From Antitrichia curtipendula (taxonomy: Eukaryota > Streptophyta > Bryopsida > Hypnales > Leucodontaceae), in NCBI GenBank assembly GCA_951230915.1, contig OX579636.1, positions 34,345,567-34,409,566 of the forward strand: DNA of 64,000 nucleotides, written 5' to 3'. A program made the translations under genes and the position numbers. Shown here piece after piece: positions 34,551 to 46,926 of the stretch (within the stretch, counting starts at the first letter, position 1; every line of letters starts with the position of its first letter). The notes under the pieces are model-generated. The model was not told the origin of the DNA, made no database searches, and worked only from the letters and a program-made list of their open reading frames with translations.

Positions 34551-37175
34551 TTATTGAAATTGGTAGGTGGCAAAGCTGTGGCCTGCGCGTCCTTCATTTG
34601 TTGCCTTGAGTTCGAGCTTCTGGAAAGGACTGCATACAGCATTACCACGCACAAAAAGTTAACTACTGACAAAAGTGCACGAGTCCATATGACCACTGCA
34701 GGATGCACATCAGCAGTAATGAACAAATTTCTCCCTGAAATACTGCAAAGAAGATAAGGTAACTACTACTAAGTTGTGACCCTCACACGATAGCATCCCC
34801 TACAGGAACCTTAGGATCAATATTAGGTATGCCATAACCGACATTTGGCAAAGACCCAACGAAAATTAAGGGAGTTTAATAATTGGAACCACGCCCAAAT
34901 GTTTCCTGGAACGTTTTCAGAGTTCGATAGGCAACCCATTCCCATGTCATTCAGCTGTTTCAAGTTGTTCACATTATAAGAAAGGACTCTTACTTATTTA
35001 CTTTTATAGATAATGCTTTGTTTTGCTGTGGGCCTAGTCGCATTTATGAGAAGATTCCCAAGGCACTGGAGCACGTGTTACTCGGTTACTGTCTTTTATG
35101 AATCGTTACAATTTGATGTAGTACAGTCCCAATCATGAGCCTAGACTAATATTGAACCATGAGTATTGCATCGGCAAGGTAAGGCATGCAAGCATACGAA
35201 AAGTTCCTTGCACAAAATGCAAAAATAAATACCATTGCGGAAGGGAGGCTCTACCTGCTATTTGGATCATAGTAAAAGCCATTCACAGAGCCGTCACTGC
35301 GAGAGAAACAGACGTAGTAGAAACCTGCAATAGTTAATCCGCAGTCGGAGCCGACGTTCACAAAAAACTTCTCCTTCCATCTCTGCAATCGACAGGAGGA
35401 AAGAATATCAACCCAAATGGCAGGTGTAGGCATTATCTCACAATAGTCAATAACTATGTAGTCACACGAGGCGAGACAACACCGAGTTATAACTCATTAA
35501 ATTTTCCAGAGGCAAATGTTTCTCACCATGAAAATGTATGGGTGATTTACAAGATCAAGTGACTTCCCACCATCCTTCTGGACCTCCTCCTGCAAAATAT
35601 GTACAAGGTCAGCGAGGACCTTCAAACCAGCAAAGAGTTTCATTCTTAGGTTTAAAACTCTCCAAAGTAGACACAAAAGTCCCACAGCTGTATTGAACAG
35701 GAGTTACATAGAAGAAGCCACACGCCAAAATGAACTTACTCTAAGTTCAAGGAAAGAAGAGAATTTGGACCAATGCTTCACATCTGTCTCCTTCCTGTAA
35801 TTTCATGAATTGAAATTGATAAGACAAGCAATCGCCCTAAACATTGAACTTGGACGTACAAGGAGATTTAATCTGAAAATACCAGACGGATATCAGGATC
35901 GGAGCAGAACTGGAAGATATCCTAACAAGTACATACATTATAGAATAAATCAAAGCTGACATATCCTCAACAGGCCTCATTTCTAAGTTTATTATGGTTG
36001 TTATGGTACCATGAGAAAAATGGAAAAATCTGGGAGTGCAAAGGGTAATCGTTGCACTCACGATGCATCCCACTGGCCAGTGTAGAAAGTGTAGTTTCTA
36101 TTGTCCACAATTTCGCCCTCCCAAAAGGTTACTACCTGCAATCGTACACATGGGAAAAAAAAACGTTAAGTATTTTGAAAGGGGCAAGCAAGCTTATTGA
36201 TGGACGCTTTACGGAGGAACCTTAAGACACAGCAAGTAGACATATCCTAGCCTATCTCTGAGACCAACGTAACAAGAGGAGCCTCAAAGATATCAATCGA
36301 GAAGCAGGGAAACACGTAGTACTCTACAGGGTATTAAAGGAGACAAAAATACTATCCGAAGAATAGAGGGTCTAATTCTATTTCTAAAAAACACATGTCA
36401 ATGAGATAACCCCAAGGCAACCCGTTTTTCGTCGGTTTTTAATGAGATCTATGCGGGACAGCCAGCATGACCATTTCAGCATAGTTACAAACCCTACTTG
36501 CTCCGCTCCATAGGGTTGTGACTTTATGAGGGACTTCAAAGTGCATCCTAAAGCTAGGATTGGGGTCTTTGTAGAACCCTAGAATATGTTCCGAATCCTC
36601 TCTGTTGCACACTAGCCAGAAGCAACAACAAATTTCACCCACAACCATCACCATGGATATGGGGTGTCGGTGCACGACCTCAACTGCAGTTTTTTTTCTT
36701 TCTTTCCGTTTCGAATCCTTCATGATTCTGAACCCCCAGATTCTCGCCAAATATACTAGCCCTCAAACAGGGTTTCCAAGGCTGTCACCCCGTACTACAA
36801 GAGATTCAAAAAACATGAGATAAGAATTTTACCGGAGTCTCAGCCGAGGGAACATTGAGAGCCTCCATGCTACCACACAAGTAGCCACTTTGCATGTCAC
36901 ACCCTTGCAAGCGCACATTCACTTTCCATGCTTCATCCTTTTGCATGTTCGACACATTTTGTGTCCCTGCAAACGCCTGAACAGACGAAAGAAAGAAAAA
37001 CCCTAAGTTTTTCGGTACCTCAACCACCCATAACGTTACACTAGAGTGGAAGAATAGGCGAAAAAGAAAAAGAAATTCTTAAAAGAAATTTATCATAAGC
37101 TCAATTTTCCGTGCAGGAACGTACCTGACCCACGTTCAGGAAAGTGCAAGGTGGAGGCAGCGCCTGGCCTGGCAT
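34551..37175 (-). CDS. GID4: GID4/VID24 homologue, GID/CTLH E3 ligase substrate receptor
   Basis: Seven coding exons on the minus strand: 37175-37125, 36976-36833, 36135-36062, 35794-35740, 35589-35527, 35382-35255 and 34629-34551. All have GT-AG borders and total 594 nt (197 aa, in frame to TAA). Family signatures are GTQNVSN, QSGYLCGSMEALNVP, VVTFWEGEIVDNRNYTFYTG, KHWSKFSSF, YIFMRWKEKFFV, GLTIAGFYYVCFSR and GFYYDPNSSPFQKLEL. GID4 folds as a beta-barrel that binds N-terminal Pro or hydrophobic degrons and hands substrates to the GID/CTLH ubiquitin ligase. The N-terminus before the barrel is only about 17 residues. Retaining the last intron would give a stop immediately after PNSR. The gene is divergent from the RWDD1-like gene, with 928 bp between start codons. 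Confidence 0.93.
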
Positions 37176-38103
37176 TGCATCCCTGCGTCCATGTCCACAA
37201 TACGGAAAATAAGCTACGCATCCTCAGAATGCCGACAACGGAAGTATTACTCTTCCAGTTCACAAATACATGAAATAAAACAAAATAAAACAATGAATTC
37301 GACTGCCCTTCGAAGCGGTACGAATTTCTAAACCCTAAGCAGAAACGCTCGTCGAGACGTCTCTGCCAAAACTGCGAAAAGCACAGACACATTGACACAC
37401 ACAGAGTAACGAGATCAACACCCTAAACCAACAAAAACCTAAAGTGAACCGCGTCACCAAAAGGAAAAATCGAAAATAAAAAACAGAACTGAACACCGCC
37501 ACACACAAATTCACAAACTACACTTCAAGTTTCATATATAACCAGCAGAAACTGGTTGGATGCACCAGAAACGGATTCACAAAAAAACTCCCACAGCTCC
37601 TGTACCAAAAGATGATCGAAATACTAAAACCTAAGTAACACCAAAAAAACACCGAAACTGCTCAAACAAAGTACCACGAATTTTCAGCTGCTAGGGTAAT
37701 GGATACACTTACCAAAATCCAGAAGCAGCTTTACAAAAGTTCGGAAGCCAAAACGCCTCACTCCAAAAACTACTACAAATGCAAAGCAATAGACGGCACC
37801 ATGTGATCACACAGCATGGAGTGTGCTCAAGACTCCTACAAGAGTCCGCCCGATTCTGAAATCTAGGTAGATCGTAGATCTTTGGTGAATGACCCTAAAA
37901 TCTACGAAAGTTATAGATTAGGGCAGAATGACTCAAGTTCTTGCGAGAGGGTCTGGTGCTATTCAAGTCGAGATTTTGAGAGCTGGGCTGATTGAGGCGC
38001 GATGCTGTGCATCCGGGTTTGAATTTGTTTGAGTGTTTCTGTGTTAGGGAGGTGGGATTCTGGAAGATTAGGGTTTCGGGATTAGGGTTTGGGGGGAACC
38101 AAG
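37176..38103. promoter_or_regulatory. Divergent promoter region, GID4 / RWDD1-like
   Basis: 928 bp between the two start codons. TTAGGGTTT (telobox on the other strand) occurs twice just upstream of the RWDD1-like ATG (about 38069-38090), and AAACCCTAA copies lie near 37330 on the GID4 side. Teloboxes are common in plant promoters of translation-related genes. Transcription start sites cannot be read. Confidence 0.5.
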
Positions 38104-38853
38104 ATGAGCGACCATGAAGGCGAGCAGGAGATGGAGATCGAGGCCCTGCAGGCGATTCTGATGGACGACATGGAGGAGATTCCTTCCAGCGAGAGTGGCT
38201 TGGGAACCACAGCTCGTTGTTTTCAGATTAGGGTTTCGCCAATGGACGACGACGAGGACGAGCCCACGGACATCCCAGTGCGCTTGGCCGTCATCTTCGC
38301 TCACACTCCGACTTACCCCGACGCAGCTCCTCTCCTCAAGGTTCGCAGTCTCCAAGGAATCAACGACACAGATATCCGCTCTCTCCAGGCCAAGTTAGAA
38401 GCAGAAGTCTCAGAGAATCTCGGCATGGCGATGATGTACACGTTGGCCACTTCCGCCAAAGAATGGCTGCGGGAGAAGTACGGCCAAGAGGACGTGCAAC
38501 AGGAGGAAGAGTCTGATACTGAGAAGGAGGAGGTGATCGAGAAGCACGGCGAGGTTGTTACTGTCGAGAGCTTCGTGGCGTGGAGGGATCGGTTCGAAGC
38601 CGAGATTGCACTTGAGAGAGCCAAATTGATGCCGGACGCCGTGTTGCTGGCGTCCAAGGAGAAGAAGACTCCGGGAAGACAGTGGTTTGAGATGAAGAGC
38701 GCCGGGAAAGTGGTGGAAGACGACGAGGAGGAGATGGACGATGACGAAGAAGACATTGATTTTGGAGATGACGATGATGAAGATATTGATGAAGACGACA
38801 TGCTCGCGCACTACCTCACTGAGAAGTCTGAAAAATCGGCAGTTCGGAGTTGA
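38104..38853 (+). CDS. RWDD1: RWD domain-containing protein 1 (DFRP2-like)
   Basis: Intronless, 249 aa from ATG 38104 ([18 protein letters not shown]). Residues 1-115 form an RWD domain with the usual EIEALQAIL start and the YP motif (TPTYPDAAP). Next come a charged coiled region, the conserved [11 protein letters not shown] and PGRQWFE blocks of RWDD1/Gir2-type proteins, and a very acidic tail (D/E runs, residues about 205-235). Family members bind DRG GTPases and, in yeast, Gcn1, linking them to translation. That role here is by family. The last codons are part of a duplicated segment (see 39113-39390). Confidence 0.9.
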   Translation: MSDHEGEQEMEIEALQAILMDDMEEIPSSESGLGTTARCFQIRVSPMDDDEDEPTDIPVRLAVIFAHTPTYPDAAPLLKVRSLQGINDTDIRSLQAKLEAEVSENLGMAMMYTLATSAKEWLREKYGQEDVQQEEESDTEKEEVIEKHGEVVTVESFVAWRDRFEAEIALERAKLMPDAVLLASKEKKTPGRQWFEMKSAGKVVEDDEEEMDDDEEDIDFGDDDDEDIDEDDMLAHYLTEKSEKSAVRS

Positions 38854-39085
38854 AGGCCTTTGTGAAGGTAAAGTATCTTGGAATTTTGTTAGTAGATGTT
38901 GAGTGTCTGGCTCCTGAAGTTGAGCAGGGGATTTCTCACCAACTTGATTTTTGAGAGCCTCTATTCCAGAGTAATACGACTAGATTAAAAAGTAAATGAT
39001 ATTTCACCTTTGTACAATTTATATGGCAAATCCTTACAAGCTCATGTCTTCACTGCTCAATGCCGAGTGTTCGTCTGATTTTTTT
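38812..39085 (+). repeat. Tandem duplication unit 1, end of CDS and 3' UTR
   Basis: Matches 39113-39390 at an offset of about 301 bp, beginning in the last codons of the RWDD1-like gene. Anchors are GCAGTTCGGARTTGAA, GGAATTTTGTTAGTAG, TTGTACAATTTATAT and CACTGCTCAATG-like text. Confidence 0.75.
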
Positions 39086-39112
39086 CTTCCTTCCTTTCTC
39101 TTGTCATGATCC

Positions 39113-39390
39113 TATCTCAACGAGAAATCGGAGAAATCAGCAGTTCGGAATTGAATGCCTTGGAAGGTAGAGTTTTATGGAATTTTGTTAGTAGCTGTTG
39201 AGTTTGTCTAGCACCTGAAGTAGAGCAGTGGATGGAATTCTCACCAACTAGATCTTTGAGAGCATCTATTCCTGAATAATATGACTAGAATTTAAAGAAA
39301 AACTGATGTTTCTACTTTGTACAATTTATATCGCAGTTCCTTACCAAGCTCCTGTATTTACTGCTCAATGCTAACTGTTCGTCAGATTTC
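39113..39390 (+). repeat. Tandem duplication unit 2, with a spare copy of the last codons
   Basis: Carries an in-frame equivalent of the gene's end ([12 protein letters not shown] then TGA) beyond the real stop. It is either a plain duplication relic or an alternative last exon. Confidence 0.7.
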
Positions 39391-41196
39391 TGCTGTTTCC
39401 TTTTCTCGTCTTAATCAAGGATTAGGTCATGACCTTTGTGCTTTGATTGTGCTGTTTCGTGTGAGTTCTGCAAGTGAAACACCTAGAATCAAGGTAGAGA
39501 ATACTATTGGCGTCTCTCCAAGCATTTGAACATTTGTGGGTGTGGTTTTGGGGAGATTTATAGAGGGGTTGACGGATCTCTGGTTGCAAGAGCCAAGTCT
39601 GTGGACGTCAAACTTTGGATTTAGTATCCTATGTCAAGGATGAGGTCACGACGGTCAGCACCTCTGTCCTTTATGTTTTATCATATGAATGCCGCAAGTG
39701 GAAAGACTTGGGGAATCTTAGGGATTCAACCTATTGCTTCGGCACCCGGATCTTAAGATCAACTTTCAGGTCAGCTTTGGCTTGGTATATTCCTCAGACA
39801 ACGTGCTCTCGTAATTGTCATTCAAGATGGAAAAAGGGTCACTCAAATCAGTTTTCTGGAGGGCCATACAGTCTACCTGTATTGCCTCTCATATTCCTTC
39901 AATTGGAGACATTATCACATAGTGGTCTTTCATAGTGATCTTCTTATAGGCTGCATTGCCCTAAGAAAACGTCTACTCAATTGCGTTTGGCATTTTGGAA
40001 ACTAGAAGAGGGCTTGTGGAATATTTAGAAGCCTCCTAAAATGTGCAGTTGGTTTCCAGTGACTTCTGTTGCTACAATTGGAGGCTTAGGTTTTGTGGAC
40101 TGCATAAAATTTACTGAGGGATAATTACATTAATGAGATTTATGTTAGCTAGTAAAGCTGAAGTGCCATTCTACACAAATATACTGAGTGCAATACACGC
40201 ATGCCTTGTTCTACTGTCATAAAAGATGGCAACAAGGACCCTTAACCCTTAACATCTACAAAGCAAATTGTATCTTGCATACATCATAGCTATGCTATGA
40301 TTTATAAATTGTCAACCCTTCATATTCAACTTTATTTTTATTTTTATGACACATGAGCATATGCAATGTAATCACATTGAGATGTCGTTTAACTCTCCTG
40401 AGTAGCTCTCCTGTATCATGGTAACACACTAGTACATATTGGGTTCCTAGCTTAGTGCCGTTCTCAGTTGTGCACATTGGCAGAGTTGCATGCTACGAAC
40501 AATTCCTTCCGGAATACGAAATGCAAGAAGGGCAAACGAATTCCTCGTTGCGAAGTCCTTGCATGGAATTCCGAGAAGATCAAGAATCCCTTCGAAACCT
40601 ACACATGATGTTGCAAGGGAATCACAAGTGCCAGTCATAAGACCTGGGATCATTGAAAGGAAGTCGTAAAAACAAATCATTAGACAAGACCTTACTGCAG
40701 AGGTCAAGAGGCGATAGGATGCAGAAAGAAATGGACCCAATCTCATCATCCCAATCTCATCATGTACCGAGAATGTGTCGATTATTGAACAGATGGCCTC
40801 GATACTTGGAATTTCTGGCGGTATGCTACACACACTCCAGCAAACGATGGATGGGTAGGACTGGCCTGGAAGTACAGAAAGCATTCGCTTGAAACTAACT
40901 TGGAATAATGAACCGAGGACTTAGAGATTACCTATCCAAGGGAAACTGTTCCACTCACGGATCGAGCAAAGGGCCCAACACTCTTTGAGCGAAAAACAGA
41001 AGTGATGCAAGCTGTGAGAATAGCTTTTTCTACTCTAGACAATCTGTCTCCAGGAGCAAAAAAGTCTGAAAGGCACACCGCCAGATAGCTCCTGAGTATC
41101 ACCAGGGGCTCCAAAGGTCTTCAGATGCAAGTTGTCAATAATTTCACGCAATAAGCAGTGGGTAGCACCGTCGCTGTACATCTCAAGTGATCAATA
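39391..41196. other. Spacer and RLP4-like 3' flank
   Basis: Contains open frames up to 145 codons (40447-40884, minus) without domain or splice support. The part near 41196 is probably the 3' UTR of the minus-strand receptor gene. Confidence 0.4.
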
Positions 41197-44100
41197 TCAC
41201 AAGAGTTGAGTGCTCTGGCCTGGGCCGTGCATTGGGTCGCGGTACACAGGTTTAAAGTGGTCAGTCAAGACTGTCCTGGCCAGTTGAACGTCCCTCACAA
41301 ACGTCGTTCTTGCTTTGGCATAAGGCGCATCTCGAGCTGCAGAAAAAGACAAGATTAAGAGAGCAAAATTAGTATTGATTCTGCAAACACTGAGTGCACC
41401 AGGGACAGTAAAGAACTGCGACTAAACTTCTCATTAAAAAAATGGGGGGAATTCTTGACCAACCAATAATTGAATCTAGAACAGTGTTTTCAGCAAAATT
41501 ACAGTGATTCAGGAACTTTTAGACAGCGCCATAAAGGAAGTCACTGCAATGATCCATGGAGAGGTCTCCCTATGGTCACAGTGAAATCATAGGCCTCCCT
41601 CCTCATGATACATTGGGAGGCCTCCATATGATCACTGTGACTGGAGGGAGACCTCGGGCAAGAATTATGGCGAAGGTTCTCTTTATGATGCTGTCTACAA
41701 GTTCTTGAAACAGTCTAAATGGACTGAGAACCACTAAATAACTACGAAACAGCACAAGAGATGCATTGGACTAGGGCAACTTCGGAATAGGCCAATTTTC
41801 TAAAGGTACGAAGGAATTCAGAAGCTTACGCAGCCTTTGGGCACGAGCGATATTTTGTCTCCTTTTATAGTATATGAATCCAAATAAACCTGCCAGAAGA
41901 CATCCTATTATCACTCCAACGATTAGGCCTGCCTTACTGCCGGCCTTCAGGCTTCCACATGGTCGAATACCAACACCACATAGATTCTCGTTGCTGGCGA
42001 GGCTGCAAAATGGTCAAAGAGCGACAATATCAGAAGCAGAAGTCTTTTCTCTGCCCGTCACAACTGATCGAAACGACAGCAGACCCATCTCATGTACGTC
42101 GGCCACGATTATGGACTTTGAGTAAACACAAAGAATCGAAACAGATACTACTTACTTAAGATTTGCTCCTCGCAGAGCCCCGGCACTCAAGCTTGAAGGC
42201 ACTAATCCACTTAATAGATTGTTATTCAAGAACCTGCAAGATGTAATCAGCAACTTAGCTTACAAGTGCATCGTCAAATATGGTAATAGTACAAGCAGAA
42301 TAGCTGATACATGTGCCACTCAGCATCAGAGACAAGGATGTGACCAGGCACTTACACTTTCTGGAGTTTAGTTAGGTTGCCGAAACTTGCAGGAATTGAT
42401 TCGTTCAATCGGTTGTGGGAGAGATCTCTGTGAAAGCAGCATAATTACGTCATTCTGGTTGCGTTGAACCTTCATATTAAACACAGGCACTCAAAGTCCA
42501 CTGCAACGACAAGGAGTACAACGGGCATAAAATCTGAAATTCCCGAGTTTTGGAACATACAAAGTCACCAGAGACGTCAGTTGGCCAATCGACGGAGGAA
42601 TGGGCCCTTGCAACAAGTTGTTGCTGACATTTCTGCATACATTTTCACAATGAGTCAGAAATCCGTGGAACAAATAAAGTCACTTCCATCAAGTCTTCAT
42701 TAACCCCTAAGTGCCCAAACTAAAAATAGAAAACTCACTTTGCAAGTTAAGTAAATAATAGTCACTTTTGAAACATAATCCTTTCAAAAATATAGGGCAT
42801 GGTTGTTTTTCTTAACATTGGTACGTTTCTATCAATTCCTTGAAACTTCCTGAATGATTTATTTCAACTCCTAAACAAATGGAAGCAGTCACTCTTGACC
42901 ATTTGGACCACTCGGACTCTCATCGCAACACTGACAAATCAATAAGCGAAAGGGAAGAGAATTTGGTTTACATAAACGCACATGTTCTGAAGACCTGTCA
43001 ACGAACCAATCTCCTTTCCCAACACACCTTGTAGCCCTTGAGAATCAAGAGACCTGCAGCAAGAATCCATAATCATCGGCAAGCGGCAATCAACCCCCAT
43101 ACTGGCACATTGACAAAAGACTAAACAAATGACTTGGGCATTGAAAGAAAGCCACCACCATGACCACAAGTAGCTCGAGTGAAATGCCAGCAAGCATCCA
43201 TATGCAATAGCTAAATCAGGCAGGTAAAAAAGTTTAAGAAACGTACAGGCCATCAATAATCCAGTATCCGGAGGTGGCATCAAGAGTGCAATCCACACCA
43301 AACCACGGATGTAGTTGCGGCACACATGGGTCTCCATTCCATCCCAGACGGGATGGAATGCCTAAGGACTGCTTCAACCCTTGCAGTGCCCACACTGCAA
43401 AAAGCAAGTCACAATGAAGCTACAATCACAAGCTAATGAACATGTACTAGAAAACAAGTTTCATTTACAAAATGTCCCGAACCAAGCATAGTTATATAAC
43501 AAGGAAGAGATCTGAAACCTTACCATTTGATTTCAAAGTTGCTCTCTCCGTAGGAATGAGCGCATACACCTCAAAGGCATTGACAGCAATGTTTCCTCTA
43601 ATCGGATTGAAGGTGATAGTGATAGTTCTGCCCTGAACCAACATTGTTGTATTGAGAATGAGAGCGTTCAAAGGTCCACGAGCCCAGGCAACAACATCGA
43701 CAGACGTGAAAACTTTCTGGGTGTTAATCACAATATCAAATACTCGAGCTGTTGGGCCCACATACTCTTCTGCCAGCTCTGCAAGGTAAATCCAGATGGA
43801 GTACTGCAAGTTTGGTTCTACAGGCAAGGTATAGGAGAGGCTTTGGCCAGGGTCTGTGGCTGTGGCAGTTTGGAAAATGTTCACTGGGTAAATGTTTGGG
43901 TACACCGCAGCATTATTCACAGTATCATTCGTGAAGATTTGGTGCACGGCCGAGCCTGCAAGAAACAGGCTGACATCGCTTTCCCAGTAACGGTCGCCAC
44001 CCCATGGGTCTGCATGAAAATCCGATCCAAAACCCGACCTCGCTGCTCCTGCACTCACTCTCTTCTCGGTTCTCATGATCAAATCCTGGCTTGCATTGGA

Positions 44101-45305
44101 TCCTCTTTGATACGCCTGGTTGAAGATCTGCAGCACTTCAATGGAAGCTACGGCAGGGTTTCCATGCCCTGAACTATGAAAGCATACAGTAGCAGCTCCG
44201 TCGTTGACATAGGCCAAAGAATCTTGATAGTTGTCACCATCCTTGCTCCATCCTCCCAGCATACTGTACACGAGAGTGCCCTCTATCGACACATCAAATT
44301 GCGGCTCACGGCCCGCATTATCTTGTTGTCCATAAGTGAAAAACAATCTGAAGTTCCAGCAGAACTCTGGGTTAACTCGTTTGCAGGCATTAGAAAGTGT
44401 AAATTGATGTTTGAATTCACTAACTCAAAAGCAATACAAAGCAACAGCACATTATCAGAAACGTGAATAGTAAACTACTGAATCGACTATGAAGCCCAAG
44501 TAGACCTAAAGAACCCAACTTCAGAAGCATTCCCACCACAGGCAGCAGAAAATAGATGAACGTAGCCTAAATCTCAAAATGAACTACATAAACATAGTGG
44601 ATGAAAGAGATTTGATGCATGTGTGAATGTCACCAGGAATACTTTTCTCATAGAACCGCAGAAGAAAATTCACTGGCCAACAAAAATATAAAAAGCAAGA
44701 AAAAAAGCGAATTTCAATCGTATTCTCAAACCAGATTAACACGTACCTGATTAGATAATGTCCAACTGGAACTGTAATGTTGTAACAATTCTCTCCACCA
44801 TCTGACAGCTGAAAATACCGCACTGAATTCAGCTGGGGAGCGTTGTGATTAACAACAGTGAGGTTGGCAGAGCTACCGCCTGAATAGCCCGAATCCTTCG
44901 ACCAAAGTAATCCATTTGGAGCATGAGTGTCCACAGTTGATCCACACGATATGCGTACTTGATACGGACCTGCAATAGAAATTAATTCAGCTACTGGGTC
45001 AGCATTGCAGCAAGAGAGTAGCCCTCGTAGCTCTCATCTAAAATAGCCATAAATCGTGAAAACTAAACATAGATACTGTTACAACCCTAAAAACAAACAA
45101 GACGCCGGATGCCATTACCTACTCTTCTTGCTGGGACATGACACCATGGAAACCGAGTGAAAGGTGAAAAAAGCACGTTACCTTCGGCGGCCACCAAGGT
45201 AGACAGTTGACCAATGCCAAGGAAAGTTAGTGACAATATGAGTGCTTCCATTACAATAGAATCTCCAGTTAGCGTTCTATTGCTTCGACTCTGTTTGAAC
45301 GGCAT
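41197..45305 (-). CDS. RLP4: Malectin-like LRR receptor-like protein without kinase (RLP4-type)
   Basis: Ten coding exons: 45305-45182, 44969-44747, 44347-43524, 43394-43247, 43053-42982, 42632-42561, 42427-42356, 42233-42156, 42002-41830 and 41336-41197. They total 1926 nt, 641 aa, with every phase matching. An N-terminal signal peptide is best read from the second Met (MEALILSLTFLGIGQLS). Residues about 42-390 are a malectin-like di-glucose-binding region (VRISCGSTVDT, GYSGG, ESDVSLF, YSIWIYLAEL). Then come a WNGDPC hinge, three to four LRRs with one per exon (NNLLQGPIPPSIGQL, HNRLNESIPASF, NNLLSGLVPSSL), a TM helix (about 562-583) and a roughly 58-residue tail with no kinase. Such proteins act at the plasma membrane or wall. 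The ligand is unknown. ATG 45305 is the first in-frame start. Confidence 0.92.
41561..41655. ncRNA. Intronic hairpin, candidate small-RNA precursor
   Basis: In the last intron of the RLP4-like gene, 41561-41599 and 41615-41655 form nearly complementary 39-41-bp arms around a 15-nt loop. The outermost 10 bp (GAGGTCTCCC / GGGAGACCTC) and innermost GGCCTCCC / GGGAGGCC are perfect. Shape and length fit a plant MIRNA hairpin or a short foldback MITE. Expression is not shown. Confidence 0.5.
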
Positions 45306-45960
45306 CCTGTTGACAGAAACGAACGATGTAGCTTCCGACCTAGCTCTGATATCGGTGTTGCATCATGAGCTTATTCTGAGAACAATCGTGCAATTCACAT
45401 GTCGTCCTTCCTCAAAAGAAATTGCGCATTCTTTCTAAATGAAAATGTATACACTAATCCTCTGAAACTGAAAGTACCCGCCTGTGTCGAAGAACACGGA
45501 GCACCAAAGGTTAGTACCAAAGCTTCACTTGAAAACTGCCTTCCGCAATCGCAACACTTTCAATGCGAAAAACAAGAGACACACAGGGTTGGGGACCAAG
45601 ACCAGACCTCTAACCTGAAAAGTCGGATCACTAGCTGAACTTATTTAGAGATTCCTCTGTACTTGAACGCAATGCTCCCCAAAGCTAACTACATTACTCA
45701 AGACTTACACTTCACGCTCTTCACGCACACAAAAAAGACGCAATCCAGACACAAAATGAAGCTCCCGAAGAGTGCAAATGCGAAATGCATCGGCGACCTG
45801 CATTTTCTCGACAGGATAGGAGAAAGATAAATTTTAAGAAAAAGCTACGTACCAGGCATTCAGTTCTTCTTCAGGAGTATCCCAAGTGAGATTCGTGCGC
45901 CAGGATTGCGAAACACGCAAATCCGCAGCAGCTCCCTGCGAAACCAGCGAGCGCGCTGCA
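45306..45960 (-). promoter_or_regulatory. RLP4-like 5' UTR and promoter region
   Basis: Upstream of ATG 45305 on the minus strand. No coding frame fits. A 5' UTR intron is possible but was not resolved. Confidence 0.35.
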
Positions 45961-46512
45961 CCATGGCGAAGATGGTGGGAGCTCTGACACACAGGCGGCC
46001 AGCGACCCAGATCTCAAGATCCAGATACCTTTATCCAGATCTTTATCCAGATCCTGAAGATCGTTCGTTGGATGAGAACGGGTTGAACGTGAGATCAGGT
46101 CTGTATAGAGGTTTCGAAAAAGAAAAGGGGGCCTCGTTCTTACTAGTAACTGGTTTGTTGGGTCAGGATCGGTGGCTTGAATTGTCACTTGAAAATTTGT
46201 AAGTGAGGTGTCAGTTATCATTTGAAAAATTAAGTTTGGGACTAGTCCTCAATAATAATTTTGTATTGTTCAGGAGGAATTTTCCTGCAAATTGTAAAAT
46301 GTACCCAGAGTGCATAGTTTCTGTAGTTGAAAGGTACATCAATAATGAAATTTAGTGTTAACCACACTAATTGATTTTAAAATGCTATGATGTTTGATGA
46401 ATATTTTTACCAACTATGTTTACAGAGATCCCCTCGTCAGATAGTATTGATATTTATGCTTTTGATAAAAAGCTTCATCAAGAGTAAGAACTTGTAGCAT
46501 TTTCAAATCCAA
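45961..46512. other. Spacer
   Basis: Contains ATCCAGAT-type short repeats near 46020-46052 (TATCCAGATCTTTATCCAGA). No gene is supported. Confidence 0.4.
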
Positions 46513-46748
46513 CAATGCTAGTGCATGAGTGAAGAGACATGAACCTACAAGCCTTGAACCTAATTGTAGGTATGTACCTACAACCATTTGAAGGTGTTTA
46601 TAACATACGTACCTATAAAATAGGTACATTATAACATGAAAAGAGTTTATAGCATAGGTACCTATAATATAGACACCTATAATTATGGAAGTTGTCTATA
46701 GACTCTTAAGCTTATGGGCTCATAGATTCTATGCTGACATGTTAGCAC
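46513..46748. mobile_element. Small TIR element, GCTAG family, copy 2
   Basis: Ends AATGCTAGTGCATGAG and ACATGTTAGCACT are inverted. The interior has many ACCTATAAT/ACATAGGTA units. It is the reverse counterpart of 9445-9675. Confidence 0.55.
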
Positions 46749-46926
46749 TCCCCTTTTCAAATCTATTAGCATGGTAACGCTATATTTCATTATTAATTGT
46801 AGCAAACTAGACAATATGTCACTCAAAGTGGATGAAAATTTTGGTAATAAATTAATAATATTTTGTCATTTGGTGGTATATTGCCAACTAGTCTGGGACA
46901 ACTTCATCAATAGTTTTCATATCTAC

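Noticed and set aside
38313..38811. 162- and 133-codon minus-strand frames opposite the RWDD1-like gene
   Set aside because: Ser- and Ile/Val-rich antisense shadows of the acidic coding strand, without family signatures.
40447..40884. 145-codon minus-strand frame between RWDD1-like and RLP4-like genes
   Set aside because: No recognisable domain or splice context.
42702..42725. TTAACCCCTAAGTGCCC resembling a TTAA-element left end inside an RLP4-like intron
   Set aside because: No inverted right end within the intron; probably chance or a tiny relic.
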